From NCBI GenBank assembly GCA_021442155.1, contig CM038221.1, forward strand, positions 153,317,601 through 153,381,600: 64,000 nt of DNA, read 5' to 3'. Under the pieces are notes generated by a model. It saw nothing but the letters and a program-made list of their open reading frames with translations. It searched no databases and was not told where the DNA came from. This document shows positions 11,746 through 22,900 of the stretch, one piece after another (position 1 is the stretch's first letter; each line of letters opens with the position of its first letter). The position numbers and the translations under genes are program-made. The stretch comes from Cymbidium sinense. Taxonomy: Eukaryota; Streptophyta; Magnoliopsida; Asparagales; Orchidaceae.

Positions 11746-13232
11746 CTTAATTATGATGTTGTCATATTTTATTTCTTTGCCTTCATCACCTTTAGCTTTG
11801 TTGAAATCGAAAAGCCTTTTACAATGAGAGAATCAAGCATCCAATTCCACCTCTCCTCAATATGAATTAAGGAAAAAGTTCCATAAGAAATAATAATGTC
11901 CATTTTCCAAAGGTGCTTGTACTCAAATCAAATTAAACATTAAAACTAACAATGAATGCAAAGGCTCTCTTTATTTATGTAAACTTCTTGAGCAAGATGG
12001 CATGATCATTGCACTTCACCTACATGTTTGGCAGTGATCTAGTTCAAGTCACCAAATTAGTATTATATGATAGAATGAGAACCTTATTTTGTTGATGATA
12101 TCCTTACCTTGATTTCACAGATCTGGGTAGCACCTTGCATCTTGGAATATCTTTGCATACTGATTTCCCAAACTTCTTGAATAATAAGAAACACTAGTTT
12201 CAACTTATTTCTAACTTCCACAACCATGGCATAATCATATAGACTTTCTCGTCCCAAGTATTGAATTTAAGATCATAGGAATCTAGCCCTATTCTAGTTA
12301 AATAGCAAAGGAAATTTATACAAAAATTGTTATGTGTGCATGCATATAATTTTCAAGAAATCTTACAACATTAAGTGCTTTATATTTAAATTTTTTTATT
12401 ATTATGATTATTCATATAAGTGGATAACTACAATACTATGAATTAAATTTAAAATAATAATTGATTCCTAAAATAATATTCTTTCTTATTTTATTTAGTT
12501 TGTATAAATTCATTGCCTCGGACTGTTGTAATCCGTCAATTGTCCTAGTGTTTTACTTTATTTTTTTCTCAATTGGCTCTAGTTCAAAACCTGCTTATTG
12601 CTAGAACCCAGAAACTCATTTTGAAAAGTTAAAAAACATCTAAATGTGATTTCTAAATTTTTAAAACAACTTAACAAACTTATTTCATTAACTCATTAGA
12701 GAAATTTCTAAAAATAAAACAAAAAGCAATCCTAAACATGCCCTTAGCTTCCCCCCTCCTTTATAGATGTGTTCATAATTTGTCACCATTGGAGATCACT
12801 TATTCTATTTAGCCAATATGAGGTAATGATATTATGAAGTTCATCAGTTGATGCATTCTAAACAAATTTTGTGATGAATCAAGAATCATCCAATTGTTTT
12901 TCAGATATCTTGGACAGATGAGAAGAGCAGGAACGAAGGATAAATTTTAGAAAAGGTTGGTCTATGTGGCCCTTAAGATTAGTACGGCAACAACAACAAA
13001 TTTCTGAATACGGATAAGAAATGAAGGCTAAAATCAAGATCTGCAATTTAGAAAAAATTTTGAACTTACCAGTAATGCAGGCTATAAAAACACTGGTAAT
13101 TAAAGTTGAAATTCAGATAAAAAAAAGAAAATAGAGGGTCGACCAACCCTCTAGAATCAACAAACACAGAGGAAAACCGGGAGTAAACAATCACCATAGA
13201 GACAACAGACAGTTTCTGAATCTAGTTCCAAA

Positions 13233-13247
13233 CCTGCTCAGATACCA
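13233..13247 (-). other. Primer-binding site (initiator Met tRNA)
   Basis: The minus strand reads TGGTATCTGAGCAGG, one base different from the usual plant TGGTATCAGAGCAGG site complementary to the 3' end of initiator methionine tRNA. It abuts the inner end of the right LTR at 13,248, which fixes the element's orientation and LTR boundary. Confidence 0.85.
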
Positions 13248-13548
13248 TGTGAAGGAAAAAGGATTCTTCACCATTGTAATTTATTGTACTTGAACAACTA
13301 CAACTTCCTAGTACTTATACATGGAGGAAGCAACAAAAGGATTCATCCTTAATTACTCCTAATCAAATACAGATATATCAGAATTGTAGCAATAAAAAAA
13401 AAAGAATATGCAATCATTTATACAACCCAAATATAGCTATGTAGAAAAAAGCAAAATTAATTATATAATCCTTTGAATACATCCATATTTCAGATTTCCT
13501 ACATGCAATATTCAAATTTTCCACATGAAGATTTCAGATTTCCACACT
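13248..13548 (-). repeat. 5' LTR of intronic copia element
   Basis: Begins on the plus strand with TGTGAAGGAAAAAGG directly after the primer-binding site and ends with TTTCCACA. It aligns directly with 8,815-9,095. The inner boundary is firm because of the primer-binding site; the outer one is set by loss of similarity and the ATGCA at 13,549. Confidence 0.8.
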
Positions 13549-13972
13549 ATGCACTCATAACTAAATCCAGATACACACACATATCTAAAAGCAAGCACAT
13601 ATGCATATTAATACAAGCAAATACATACACTCAACCAAAAGAGCATATGTATGCAGGACACACATACACAACCATACGTGACAAAAATATTTGGAGAATG
13701 CAGCATAAATAAGCATACAAATTAACAGATCCACGACAGAAAATACACGTTTATGAGATGCAAACCAAGATGAGGACATAACAGACTTTCATGCATAAAA
13801 TCTACAATAGATCAGAGCAGAGAAATAATTATGCATAATGAATGTACATTGTTTAAAGAGAAGGTTGCTTTTTTCATCCAAACCTCGTCAAGCAGTTATA
13901 AACTACACGAACAGATGGATGTTGATCATTGCAAATTGTTCGGGCTCTTTTAAAACCTGCTACAGCTATCAC

Positions 13973-14091
13973 TCTGGATTATGGAAGAACATAAAATTAT
14001 TGCGAGTTGGAAGACCACCACTATGAGTACAATAGAATAATTGGAGAAGAATCCAATATAACAAAACTTTTGTATTACTTTTTTCATCCAC
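13973..14091 (-). CDS. Candidate internal exon, hydrophobic segment
   Basis: Follows a minus-strand CACAAACAG acceptor and ends at CCAGA before GTGATA, giving 119 bases. In the frame VDEKSNTKV it encodes a hydrophobic stretch (LLYWILLQLFYCTHSG) and then LPTRNNFMFFHNP. This frame matches the phase of the exon at 8,676. Another frame is also open and even more hydrophobic, so frame choice rests on the phase match. The donor of the exon upstream that would join it is weak (GTGGTT or GTTGAT). Confidence 0.38.
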
Positions 14092-14205
14092 CTGTTTGTG
14101 GACCAGGCATTATAAACCTGAAATTACACCTTGCAAGAAAAATGTTAAATGATTGAACTTATTAAGAATAATTCTACATAAAAAAATTGGAAAAGCTGGT
14201 AAGAC

Positions 14206-14645
14206 TAGGATACGGTTTTCATCAACCACCAGCTTGGTCATTGTGGTATTGCTGACTGAATTTGTAGAAATAATATTTCTAGAAAACTTAGATTCAGATT
14301 CATCCACACTTTCCAATGTGCTAAAAGAATCAGTTAACTGAACATTCTCTAGTAGAATTGCTTGTTTAGGCATAATATCATCCGCTTCAATGTCCATGTT
14401 CTGTACATGCTGACTACCTTCCTCTTCAACATTCACATTTTGTATGTCAATATTGCTACCATCAGTAAAATCTTCAGTCTCAACCTGATTATCATCATCA
14501 ACCTTTTCGATGAAAGTAGAAAAACTGGTTTCTTGTGTCTCTGATTCAAGACAACCATTCCCTTCAGTTTGATCATCAGAGCGACTAGGTGAATCGATTT
14601 TAATAAAATCATCTGACCCCATTTTGATGATAGAAGCAATAAAAA
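14206..14645 (-). CDS. Candidate exon, acidic Ser/Asp-rich region
   Basis: The longest host-like frame in the left third. It follows a clear acceptor (TTGTTGCAG) and remains open for about 145 codons. A methionine at 14,622 begins MGSDDFIKIDSP and could be the true start codon if upstream exons are untranslated. The product is strongly acidic and polar (for example FIEKVDDDNQVETEDF and VNVEEEGSQHVQN), resembling disordered linkers rather than a catalytic fold. No retroelement similarity is visible. A GTATCC donor follows GATGAAAACC at the 3' end but is not phase-compatible with the next exon, so the exact end is unresolved. Confidence 0.5.
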
Positions 14646-15607
14646 CTGCAACAAGTTCAAACACCAAGTGAGCTAACTAAAAAGCAATTAAGAGGCATCT
14701 AGTATGTAATTGACTCTGTAAAACACTAAGGTGAAATACACTAGAAAGATGATACTAGATAGTCAACTGTTTCACAAATAAGTAGAAATCACAGTTATTA
14801 TAACAACACATGCTTTCCTAGGGATGGATTGAACAAATTAAAAAAAAAAAATGAAAGAGGAAATTGAAGAGAAGTAAAGTTTAAATTATGTGAATAATTT
14901 TTGCAAGAAGAAACCTAAATGCTCAAAAAAGACCCCTTCAATGTAAGCATCTCAATGTGTAAATGACGGGACTCAGGACCAGTTTTTATTGTAGTAGAAT
15001 AGATTTGTTTTAACCAAATTTGTCATAATATTGTGTGAGGGTTTACTTAGATCCAAGGTGAAGGCTTCCAATAGCCGAAAGCCCGTAGTTAATTACCCCA
15101 CTCATGCTTGATTAAAGAGATAGTGTGAGCTTACTTTTAGGATCAAATTTAATATGTAGGTTTGACCTTAATTCATGGGAAATGATTAGAGAAATGGAAG
15201 TATGCCCAATCAACATCCAATAGTTTTGTCATCCCAAATATACCAATGGACCCAATCCACCAACATTAACTAACTATAAAGTGTAATGTCCATAAAGTTT
15301 GATCAAAACCCATGGGTTGTCTCATCCCAAGTATCCTAGAAAAAGTCGTATGTTGTTGATGTGCTTTCTACATTGACATTAACTCGTTTACTTATAGCGA
15401 GCTAGTCCTACAAATTTCAATGCATGGTTTGGGGACACAAAATATGGTCACTTGCAGTTTAGAGGTATCATACAAAACCAACAAGAGCTCAAACTCATCA
15501 CAAAACTAGCACCAACGATCCATGAGTTTTAGTTTAACTTGAAGTATGTCCATGAGACATAAGGAATTTAATGTATGTGTGATTTTAAGTAGTAGATTGA
15601 TTTATTT

Positions 15608-16119
15608 CAGGGATCGTTTAGTTTGACAAAAAAAGAATGCAGCATGAAAGAAATTCATTATATTTAAAATGTAATGTATCTGAAAACTTTAAAGTTGTTT
15701 GATTACATATGAAATAAATGCAATAAATTATATTTTTTATGTTTGGCTTGAGATTAACAAAAATATAAAATTCAAACGCAAAAGGAAACAGCAATAGAAA
15801 GCGATAGGCGGTAACAACGAGCAACGAATGCTGCATGCAACTGGGGGGCCAATGACAAGCGGCAAGCAGCATTCAGTAGCGATGATCGACAGCCGTGGTG
15901 GGGAACTACTATGACAGCTACAATGGTCATGGCTTTGGTGAATTCAAAACTTGGCCAAAATCAAGCAAACTTGAAATACACAAAAAGTGAAATGCAGGCT
16001 AAGTTTGGTCCTTGAAATTTTACACTATCATTCCAAATTCTTCAAACATAACATCAAAATTCAAAATCCTCTACATTACAAATACATTACACTACAAATA
16101 CATCAAACCAAACAACTAC
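15608..16119. mobile_element. TIR element (MITE or pack-type), intronic
   Basis: The left end GGATCGTTTAGTTTGAC and the reverse complement of the right end TAGTTGTTTGGTTTGATG share most bases in register, suggesting ~16 bp terminal inverted repeats about 510 bases apart. Sub-terminal AT-rich arms flank a distinctly GC-richer core at about 15,780-15,905 that could be captured genic DNA. There is no transposase frame. The superfamily is undetermined because no clear target duplication is visible. Confidence 0.4.
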
Positions 16120-17539
16120 TTGACACATTTTAGAAAGGAGTTGGCCTGGATTTAGGCTAGGTTCGAACTTAATCCAACTTAAGGGTTTATTGGCTTTGAA
16201 TTGACCCAAATTAATTAGGAAGAAGAATACAATCTTAACTTTCAGTATACTGCATGTGGGGCTTATGTCCATACAATTGAAATTGACTCAATAGTGAATC
16301 ATACACACTCACCCCATAAGCAAGGCAAACCATTTAGTTTAAGTTCTTTTGATTTTGATTTTTGATAGAATGCATGATTTTAACACGCATATGAAAACAA
16401 TGACTCACTAGAGCCCTTGGATCAATTTTTTTAAGTATACTATTATAACCAAAAATTAATCTAAGTACATGTACAAGTACTAAAAATTACCAATAAAAAA
16501 TAAAAAAAATAATATGATGACCAAAAAAATACAACATTCAACGAATAATAGAAGATGCAAAAGAAAAACTCATTTAGATGATCTTGCAAGCCTTTGAATA
16601 TAAGAGAGTGGTGATGGAATTTCTTTAGATTTCTACCTCACCTAGTAAATAAGACTTGTAACCTTCTATTTACTAGAGTATCGACGCTCTGAATGCTCGC
16701 ATACAAATCATAAGGTTACTAAAAAAAATTATCATAATTGAATTCACAATTTGGAGTAAGTTGAAGTGTTCCAATAATAGAAGAATTAATCTCAAAGCTA
16801 AAATCAACCAATGAAGAAGAGCCCATCTCCATATGCAAGTATAGCAGGCATAACCATCTCGAGCTCCAAATATGAGATTAAAATTAGCCCTTTGAAGCGA
16901 AGACCCATTTTATAATTAGTCATCCTTGATAAAACATGATAGCCTTGTAAGTTACCCACTATTTACTATGACCATTGAATTGAGAATGAGATTATTTAAA
17001 GAATATTGCATATTGCCACACTTCTCAAAGCAAAGCAATAATATCAAAATCAAGCAATAGTTGAGCATGTTACCCAACCAAAGTATTTCTATAAATTTGA
17101 ATTTACAACTAAAAGCAATGTTATAATTAGGAGTTTTAAATAAAATAACCAACTAGCCAGTCCTCAGAGGAAGCCATCAATAGCTTCTCCAGCCACCCTC
17201 TCCATTAATTCCAACAATAACACCTATGACACCATCCATCATGCAGCACAAACCCCCACAACAATCATAAGTAAATAACCTTTCCCAAAAGATGTAAGTA
17301 CTTCATCAATTGCAACAATATTTTTGTGGAAAGAGAGGCAAATGAAGAACCTAAGATTAATTAAATGAAGTCCCAAGGACAAGTCACATTACATCCCAAT
17401 TTAAGAGCCAATAAGAAATAGATGTCTCAAAATAACTATTTGGCAAGATGTAAGCTAAATATAATGACAGGATGCAAGCTAAATATAATGATACAAAAAA
17501 AAACAAGGAGTAAAACAAATCTACGATTACAAAAGAACA
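16120..17539. other. Intronic or intergenic AT-rich stretch
   Basis: No exon, LTR or transposon domain recognised. If the minus-strand host gene is real, this is part of its long intron. Confidence 0.4.
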
Positions 17540-17990
17540 AATTCAGCGAGAATCAATCTTAGTGAAGTTAGAAAACTCCACGATGACAATGAAACAATTG
17601 AAAAAGTTAGAAAACTTCATTATGACAACAAAAAGTGCTCAAATTTTCAAAAAAAAAAACTTAAGAATTTTATTCATCAAAAATTATCTTTTAATTGCAA
17701 CTAATTCTATGTACAGTATATCTCAACTTCACCAAGAATTGGGTATAAGAAAAAAAAAACTAATCACTCACAAATTCAGCAAATCATAAAAGCAAATTAC
17801 AACTTTCCAAAGAAAATAGAACCATGGATATTGCAAAAAGTAAAATGACACCTAAAAGGCTGGCAGCAAAACAAGGGTCCAGGTGCTAGCATCAAGCACT
17901 TAGGTGCCTAGTCAAGAATTTTGGGAAGCATGGCCAACACCTAAGCACTTGTGGTTGGCATTTAGACACCCTGTCCAAGATATTTTTTTA
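17540..17990 (-). repeat. Left LTR (3') of chromovirus-like element
   Basis: Direct-repeat partner of 21,660-22,095. Shared blocks are AAATTACAACTTTCCAAA, CATAAAAGCAA versus CATAGAAGTAA, and GACACCTAAGCA/GACACCTAGGCA close to the right end. Ends are approximate. Confidence 0.7.
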
Positions 17991-18849
17991 TGGTATTTAT
18001 TAACTAGGACCCAAACTCAACCTATATGAATCTCCTCAAGTTGCAGAAGACACATCCTCAATATCCTGAACTACTTCAAAGCCTTAAAATGGTTATAGAT
18101 ATGTCATTTTAAAAGTACTAAAATTTTTCTAATCTCATGATAGTTCGCTCTTGTAGGCCTGCTCGTCAAAGCATTAGATAGCCTAGAAGGTCTATGAGCT
18201 CTTAGTTTGAGTTAGGCATATAACCCTGGTCAAAATCTCTCCTTTCTTAAATGAATAAACAATAGATCTTTTTCTTGATAGTTAATGTGCTTTAAAATTT
18301 GTTTGCTCATTTCTGATTACTGACATTTTACTTCCCAATCATATTATGAACCTATGAGTAAAGCTACTTAATCTCCCCACATTTTCTATATGCATTAGTG
18401 TTGAGCTCTATGGTGGAGGATTTTAGTATGAGCTCAATATAAGTGATTGGGTTACGATTATACACGGCTTCAAAAAAGCATTGATCAGTGGTTGGGCTTG
18501 GTAATTTATTATACGCAAATTCAACATAAGTAAGAATTTAAATATGCTTACTCACAAAATAATGCAACAAATTTTCCAAAATATGTTTTTCATAGCTTTT
18601 TACCTTTTCATTAGTTTGCAAATGAGCGATTGAACTATACTACAATTTGATTCCCATTTTTTATGAATCTAACATCTCACTCAAAAGTAACAGTAATCAA
18701 AAGGTGATGAAGTGAAAGTAGAGTTTGATAGTATATTTTGCATTGTTTATTTTGTGGCATGGCATAAAATAAGCAATCATAGTAATCAATTCATTAACAC
18801 CATAACTTAGTCTTCCTATTGCTATGTGATGAGAAAACCAACAATGAAA

Positions 18850-20090
18850 TCCACACTAACTTCTATCCATGTGAATTAAGAATTTATAAGAGGGGAGGGG
18901 ATTTTTGACGGTGTGGCAAACCTTGCACTTTAGATATGTCGATTAACATCTCTAGCTACTAATGGTTAGAAAGAATTTTTTTGAATAAGCATTAGGGTCA
19001 TGTCATGTCTCATCCAAACTGTCCCATGAACCTCCATCTTGGCATTCAATCATAACAGCAAAGAACACGTGGAGATGCAAAGCCAAACTCACATTAATAA
19101 ATAAACATTAACTTGGCATTGTTGATATGCTCCTTCCTTGCATTGGTGCCAAATTTCTCCAAAATCAAGCTTTTCCAAAGGGAGCTCCATCATAGCTTAA
19201 ACCTTATCATCATTGTTTAGAGCATCATAGGCAGTTAGTGTATTCAGTTTAATGCATCTTTCACCTTATTCTAAGCTTTAGATTTGTGCATCAAAGTATA
19301 ATAAAATAATGAGAGAAACATTACCCAAGTAGCATGGTGCCCTTCAACTTGTTCTAACTATGCAAGACTTGAACACTTCATTAATAAAGAACACCAAAAT
19401 CATGAAAACTCCTTACTTTGATGAAGGACCAAGAAATTGGCCAATCAAGGATGGCCAACCTTCTAGTATCCATCTCAATACTAGCATAAGAGATGACATG
19501 CCCAAGAAATTTACCTTATTTGTATGTGAATTCTTAGAATTGACATTTATTCTCATAGGACTTCAAAAATTTGATGGAGATGATGTCGATAATCATCCAA
19601 CCATTGCTACAAAGTAAAATGCCATCAAAGTTGACCATAAGAAGTTTGTCAATAAAAGGTCAAAAGACTTGGCTCTTCCAAAAAGCATAATCGCGCACTC
19701 CTAAAGCCCATCTCTTGTTTTAAATGTCATTTTTAACTCATCATCTAATATCATAAGAATTTGGAGATATCTTGCCCGTAAATCAATATTTGAGAAATTG
19801 GTCAATCCATATAATTGGTCAAGCAAGTCATGCATGATATTGAAATTAGAAATTTGATTGTGACCTTATTGGCAACTTGGCAATCAATGCATATGTATCA
19901 CATTCCATCTTTCATAAGAATGAGTAAAGTGGGGACTACACATGGATTCACACTTTCTCTTACCAATTTGTTGGTAAAGTTGGGACAGCGCATGGATTCA
20001 CACTTTCTTTTATCAATTTTTTGGCCATCAACTCACTAACTTGTTGCAACTCCCCATGTTCTTTAGGACTTATGTTGGTAAATATGTAAT
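18850..20090 (-). pseudogene. Chromovirus reverse transcriptase/RNase H remnant
   Basis: Minus-strand RT with scattered stops. N to C: SPKEHGELQQ and ESVNPCAVPTLP near 20,070-19,970, with a second partial copy of ESVNPC..VPTL about 60 bases on, showing a local duplication. ICIDCQVANKVTIKF follows near 19,890-19,840 and FLGHVISYASIEMD near 19,530-19,480. The YFDD region is damaged. Further downstream segments toward 18,850 resemble the RNase H/connection region but are too broken to define. Confidence 0.72.
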
Positions 20091-20694
20091 AAATGCTCAA
20101 GCCACAAATAAGAAGCAAAACCATAGATGTCTTGAGTGGGAAAATATCCTAATATTGTTGTATAAGGATCAAATCTCCTCAAAAAGGGAGTAATCTTCAA
20201 GATATCCTTACAGCAAAATCATGGCATAGGAATCGTCATCTGTCCATAAAACATACATAAGAGGTTGGCATCCATACGAATGGTGTTGCACAAGCCTACT
20301 CTTGGAATTTTTTTCCCAAATGAAAAGAAAATCATGCTCACTTCGCCCTCTTTCTTCCATTTCTCTTCCTCAACCAAGATGGCTTGTAAAGCTTGTGATT
20401 CTTATGAGTTTGAAAATAGTTTAAGAGCCACCTTCATGGATACAAAATTCTCACAATTGTCCCCACTGATAATAATGTTCACACTTTGCAATAAATGGTA
20501 AAGTATGTAAAATATTGTGTTGCAACCAATCATTTTCCTTTGGTATTATCGTGTTCAACACTTCAACACTAAACAAACAACTAAATCACCTTCATCTACA
20601 TAGATCACCTAATCCTCAATGGGCTTTTTACTCTTTTTCATGTTCATTTTCTTAAGTTGTTTCTTTGAACAAGGCTATCTCACACATTAGTTGG

Positions 20695-20745
20695 GACATT
20701 CATAGGTGAAGACTCCAAACTCATGGCACTTGAAACACATTTGTC
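20695..20745 (-). other. Degenerate Gag zinc knuckle
   Basis: The minus strand reads CFKCHEFGVFTYEC. The spacing of the three cysteines fits CX2CX4HX4C, but the histidine ligand position is Val, so metal binding would be lost. It marks the Gag C-terminus of the chromovirus-like element. Confidence 0.65.
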
Positions 20746-21659
20746 TTTGAGGGTTGGAAAATGAATTGTCATTTTAGCTGTTGAGGTTAAATTTTATTTT
20801 TTGAACCTAAACATTGGTTTCATAAGCTAACCAAGAAATCCTAGTAAAGGTCATCCTTGTTAATGATTCTCGAGACATTGAATGTCCTATCACTCAACCT
20901 TCATTACCAACCTAATTGCATCAAAGAATCTCCAATATTATAATAATGGGACTACATTCAAGATTCCTAAAAGTAATCCTTCAATAAACCAAGCAATCAT
21001 ATACTCATTTATTTTAAAAATATATTTCAACATGAATTGCTCAAAATCAACATTTAATTCCTTGAAAAAAAAAAATCCTTCTAGCAAAAGTTATGGAATT
21101 TATGAAACACTCATGTTCAATTCAATAGATACTTCCACTATATTTTTTTCACCTTTTTTCATGTAGTAATCTTACTCTTCCCTTTGCAAAGGTATTCAAT
21201 TTCTCCCAACACATAGATGCACTTTTTTTAGTTTGATAGCGACAAGCTTCACCTTCACTGATAGAAAACTTCTTTGTATTTGAAGACTATTTCAACAATA
21301 TGAACCCATTCAATGAAGGCATCGAGGTTGAGTCGCCCTTCAAAATCTAGATTAGCACCTTTAAACTGAAGTTTTTGTGTTGTATCTTAGGTTTGTAGTA
21401 ACAATACGTCAATTCCTCTTCATTTCAATCATCAAGAACCATTCGATAGAATGGATTTTCCTATTCCCCTTAGTACTCTACAGACTCTGATGTGTGTTCC
21501 ACAAACCCTCTCTACTTGTATACCACAAGGCATTATTAAAGTAGCTTGATGTCATGTTGTCTGCCCTTAATCATAAGTTATTACATATGACATTAATGAT
21601 TCCTTTGATGCAGCATCCTCAACTTTGGGCTATGCCAACAAGTTGAAAGTGGAAATAAC

Positions 21660-22095
21660 CAAAGCACAAAACAAATTCACAATTATGAAACAATGAATGA
21701 AGAGACCAACTTTGGCAATATTAAACAACTTCACTACAACATTGCAAAAAGTGGTTTGCATTTCAAAAAACACAAATGAAATTTTCTTCATAAAAAATAA
21801 TCTTTCAATTACAATCAGTCTTTTTTATAATAGATCAAAGATCCACCTTAAATTGAATGCAAAGAAAAAACTAAACTAATTACTCGCACCTACAGAATTA
21901 ACAAAGCAAAACCTTCATAGAAGTAAATTACAACTTTCCAAACAACATAGATCCCACAGAAAGCAGAACCGAAGCATGTTGGGCACCTGGCCTCAAGATC
22001 CAAGGAGGTTGGCAACAAAATTTGTACCTAGGTACCCAGTCCATCATTTTGAGGAACAAGGTTGACACCTAGGCACCAGACTAGGTTTTTTTAAA
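21660..22095 (-). repeat. Right LTR (5') of chromovirus-like element
   Basis: Direct-repeat partner of 17,540-17,990. The pair is clearly diverged, with many indels, indicating an old insertion. It may begin as far left as 21,500 if the weak primer-binding-site remnant there is genuine. Confidence 0.7.
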
Positions 22096-22104
22096 AGGAC
22101 AGTT

Positions 22105-22430
22105 GGCACTGGACCTGTATCATCCAGATTTAATCCCAGATAAATCCCATACCAAACAGCCCTGAGAATATCACTTTGGAGTACAAAATGAAAGGAACCA
22201 TCTGGGGATCTCTGGACAAAAAGATTCATTCGACATTTATGAAGTAAAGGCAAAAAGGGGGTGTCAGTGGAAGGATTTAAGCAGGATTTAACCTAAATCC
22301 TGCCAAACAGTAAAAATGAAAACATTAAATCCTACAGAATTTTAAACCCCATATCTCATACGTTTTGACTTAAATCTAGGATTTAGTAAATCCTGTTGAT
22401 AGGCGGATTTGCAGGATTTAGAGAAGCAGA
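22105..22430. repeat. GGATTTA-rich block, possible TIR-element debris
   Basis: Words such as GGATTTAA, AAATCCTG and CCAAACAG recur several times in both orientations. CCAAACAG next to a GGATTTA-rich arm is common at ends of plant DNA-transposon derivatives, but the two CCAAACAG copies (near 22,155 and 22,305) point the same way, so I cannot define an element. Confidence 0.28.
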
Positions 22431-22470
22431 CGCACACGAGGGAGTGGGTGGAAGGAAAGACGAAGCTTAC

Positions 22471-22617
22471 CCTCGCGACGTCGCCTCGCTTTTTTCCTTG
22501 TTTCGGGTAAGAGCAGAGCGGAAGTGAGAAAAAGACGGCAGTTCGGGGGTCTTCTTGTTTTCGGACACTGCGATTCCTGCTAACTCCAGTCGCGACTATC
22601 GGTAGGGCTTCAAGCAC
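22471..22617 (-). CDS. Candidate first exon of host gene
   Basis: A GC-rich 147-base open segment starting at ATG 22,617 and ending AGG before the good donor GTAAGC at 22,470-22,465, phase 0. It encodes MLEALPIVATGVSRNRSVRK and then a Ser/Arg/Lys-rich stretch without acidic clusters, which could suit an organelle-targeting N-terminus, although this is weak. CpG-rich composition contrasts with the AT-rich surroundings, as expected for a plant gene 5' end. Its phase does not join the exon at 14,645 directly, so either another exon is missing or translation begins later and this exon is untranslated. Confidence 0.42.
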
Positions 22618-22619
22618 GA

Positions 22620-22900
22620 GAAGAGGAAAGCGGAAGATAGAGGATGGCTTGTGAACAGTACTTAAAATATTAGTTTAATTAAGCAATTATAGGAAACAAA
22701 GCCGGAGAATCTTAAATGAGAAAGCCTTGCAAATGGGAATAGCGAGTGCGTCAGATGACGAAAGAGACAGCGACGGCTTGGACGACTTGGAGAGAGAGAG
22801 AGAGAGAGAGAGACGATCAGAGAAGATCCGCATATCATCATAGAAACGGACACACGATATGCTAACCTGAGCACGATGTGCTAGAGCTCAAATGCTCCGG
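22620..22900 (-). promoter_or_regulatory. Probable 5' UTR/core promoter with (GA)n tract
   Basis: GC-richer segment just upstream of the candidate first exon. It contains a (AG)n run at 22,791-22,813, which reads (CT)n on the gene strand. CT repeats are frequent in plant 5' UTRs and core promoters. No convincing TATA box was placed. Its function rests on position and composition only. Confidence 0.4.

Larger units (their letters stand above)
8815..13548 (-). mobile_element. Ty1/copia LTR retrotransposon (intronic, inactive)
   Basis: A minus-strand copia element with two ~300 bp LTRs (8,815-9,095 and 13,248-13,548). An initiator-Met primer-binding site lies directly inside the right LTR. Decayed gag with a CCHC zinc knuckle sits at 11,520-11,745, RT at about 9,640-10,170 and RNase H at 9,434-9,619, in the Gag-Pol order expected on this strand. 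Integrase is not clearly readable. An RTE LINE fragment (11,171-11,499) and a possible MITE (about 10,169-10,612) are inserted within it. ATGCA occurs just outside both ends (8,809-8,813 and 13,549-13,553) and is a candidate target-site duplication, offset by one or two bases from the TG/CA termini. It sits in an intron of the inferred host gene. Confidence 0.85.
17540..22095 (-). mobile_element. Ty3/gypsy chromovirus-like element (Reina-type, inactive)
   Basis: A minus-strand LTR retrotransposon of about 4.6 kb between direct repeats at about 17,540-17,990 and 21,660-22,095. Gag blocks (FKGANLDFEG, AFIEWVHIVEIVFKYKEV) lie at 21,375-21,240, a degenerate zinc knuckle at 20,745-20,695, and RT at 20,075-18,960. 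The RT begins SPKEHGELQQVSELMAKKLI, the hallmark opening of plant chromovirus RT, and ends with an FLGHVISYASIEMD-like block. Stops occur throughout. A weak ATCAGAG word on the minus strand near 21,490 may be the remnant of an initiator-Met primer-binding site, which would extend the right LTR inward to about 21,500. Assignment to Reina is inferred from motif wording and size. Confidence 0.8.
7712..22900 (-). other. Probable multi-exon host gene with transposon-filled introns
   Basis: Five exon-like segments on the minus strand share plausible splice sites: 22,617-22,471 (donor GTAAGC), 14,645 to about 14,206 (acceptor TTGTTGCAG), 14,091-13,973, 8,676-8,603 and 7,926-7,712. The last three fit by phase: 13,973 ends with two bases of a codon and 8,676 supplies one; 8,603 ends with one base and 7,926 supplies two. 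The copia element at 8,815-13,548 lies wholly inside the intron between 13,973 and 8,676. Without it that intron is about 560 bases. The first exon ends in phase 0 and does not fit the second, so an exon is missing or the first is partly untranslated. The product is unrecognised: an acidic Ser/Asp-rich region, then a basic helix-like segment, then hydrophobic segments. Confidence 0.42.

Noticed and set aside
12395..12750. Possible second MITE inside the copia gag
   Set aside because: AAACATGCCCTTA-like end sequence is suggestive, but I could not pair it with an inverted partner or a target duplication.
13560..13720. ACACACACATAT-like stretch as microsatellite
   Set aside because: Too irregular to define a repeat unit; just CA/TA-rich intron sequence beside the copia LTR.
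14153..14544. Plus-strand open frames opposite the acidic exon
   Set aside because: They are complementary shadows of the minus-strand frame at 14,645-14,206 and show no protein-like composition.
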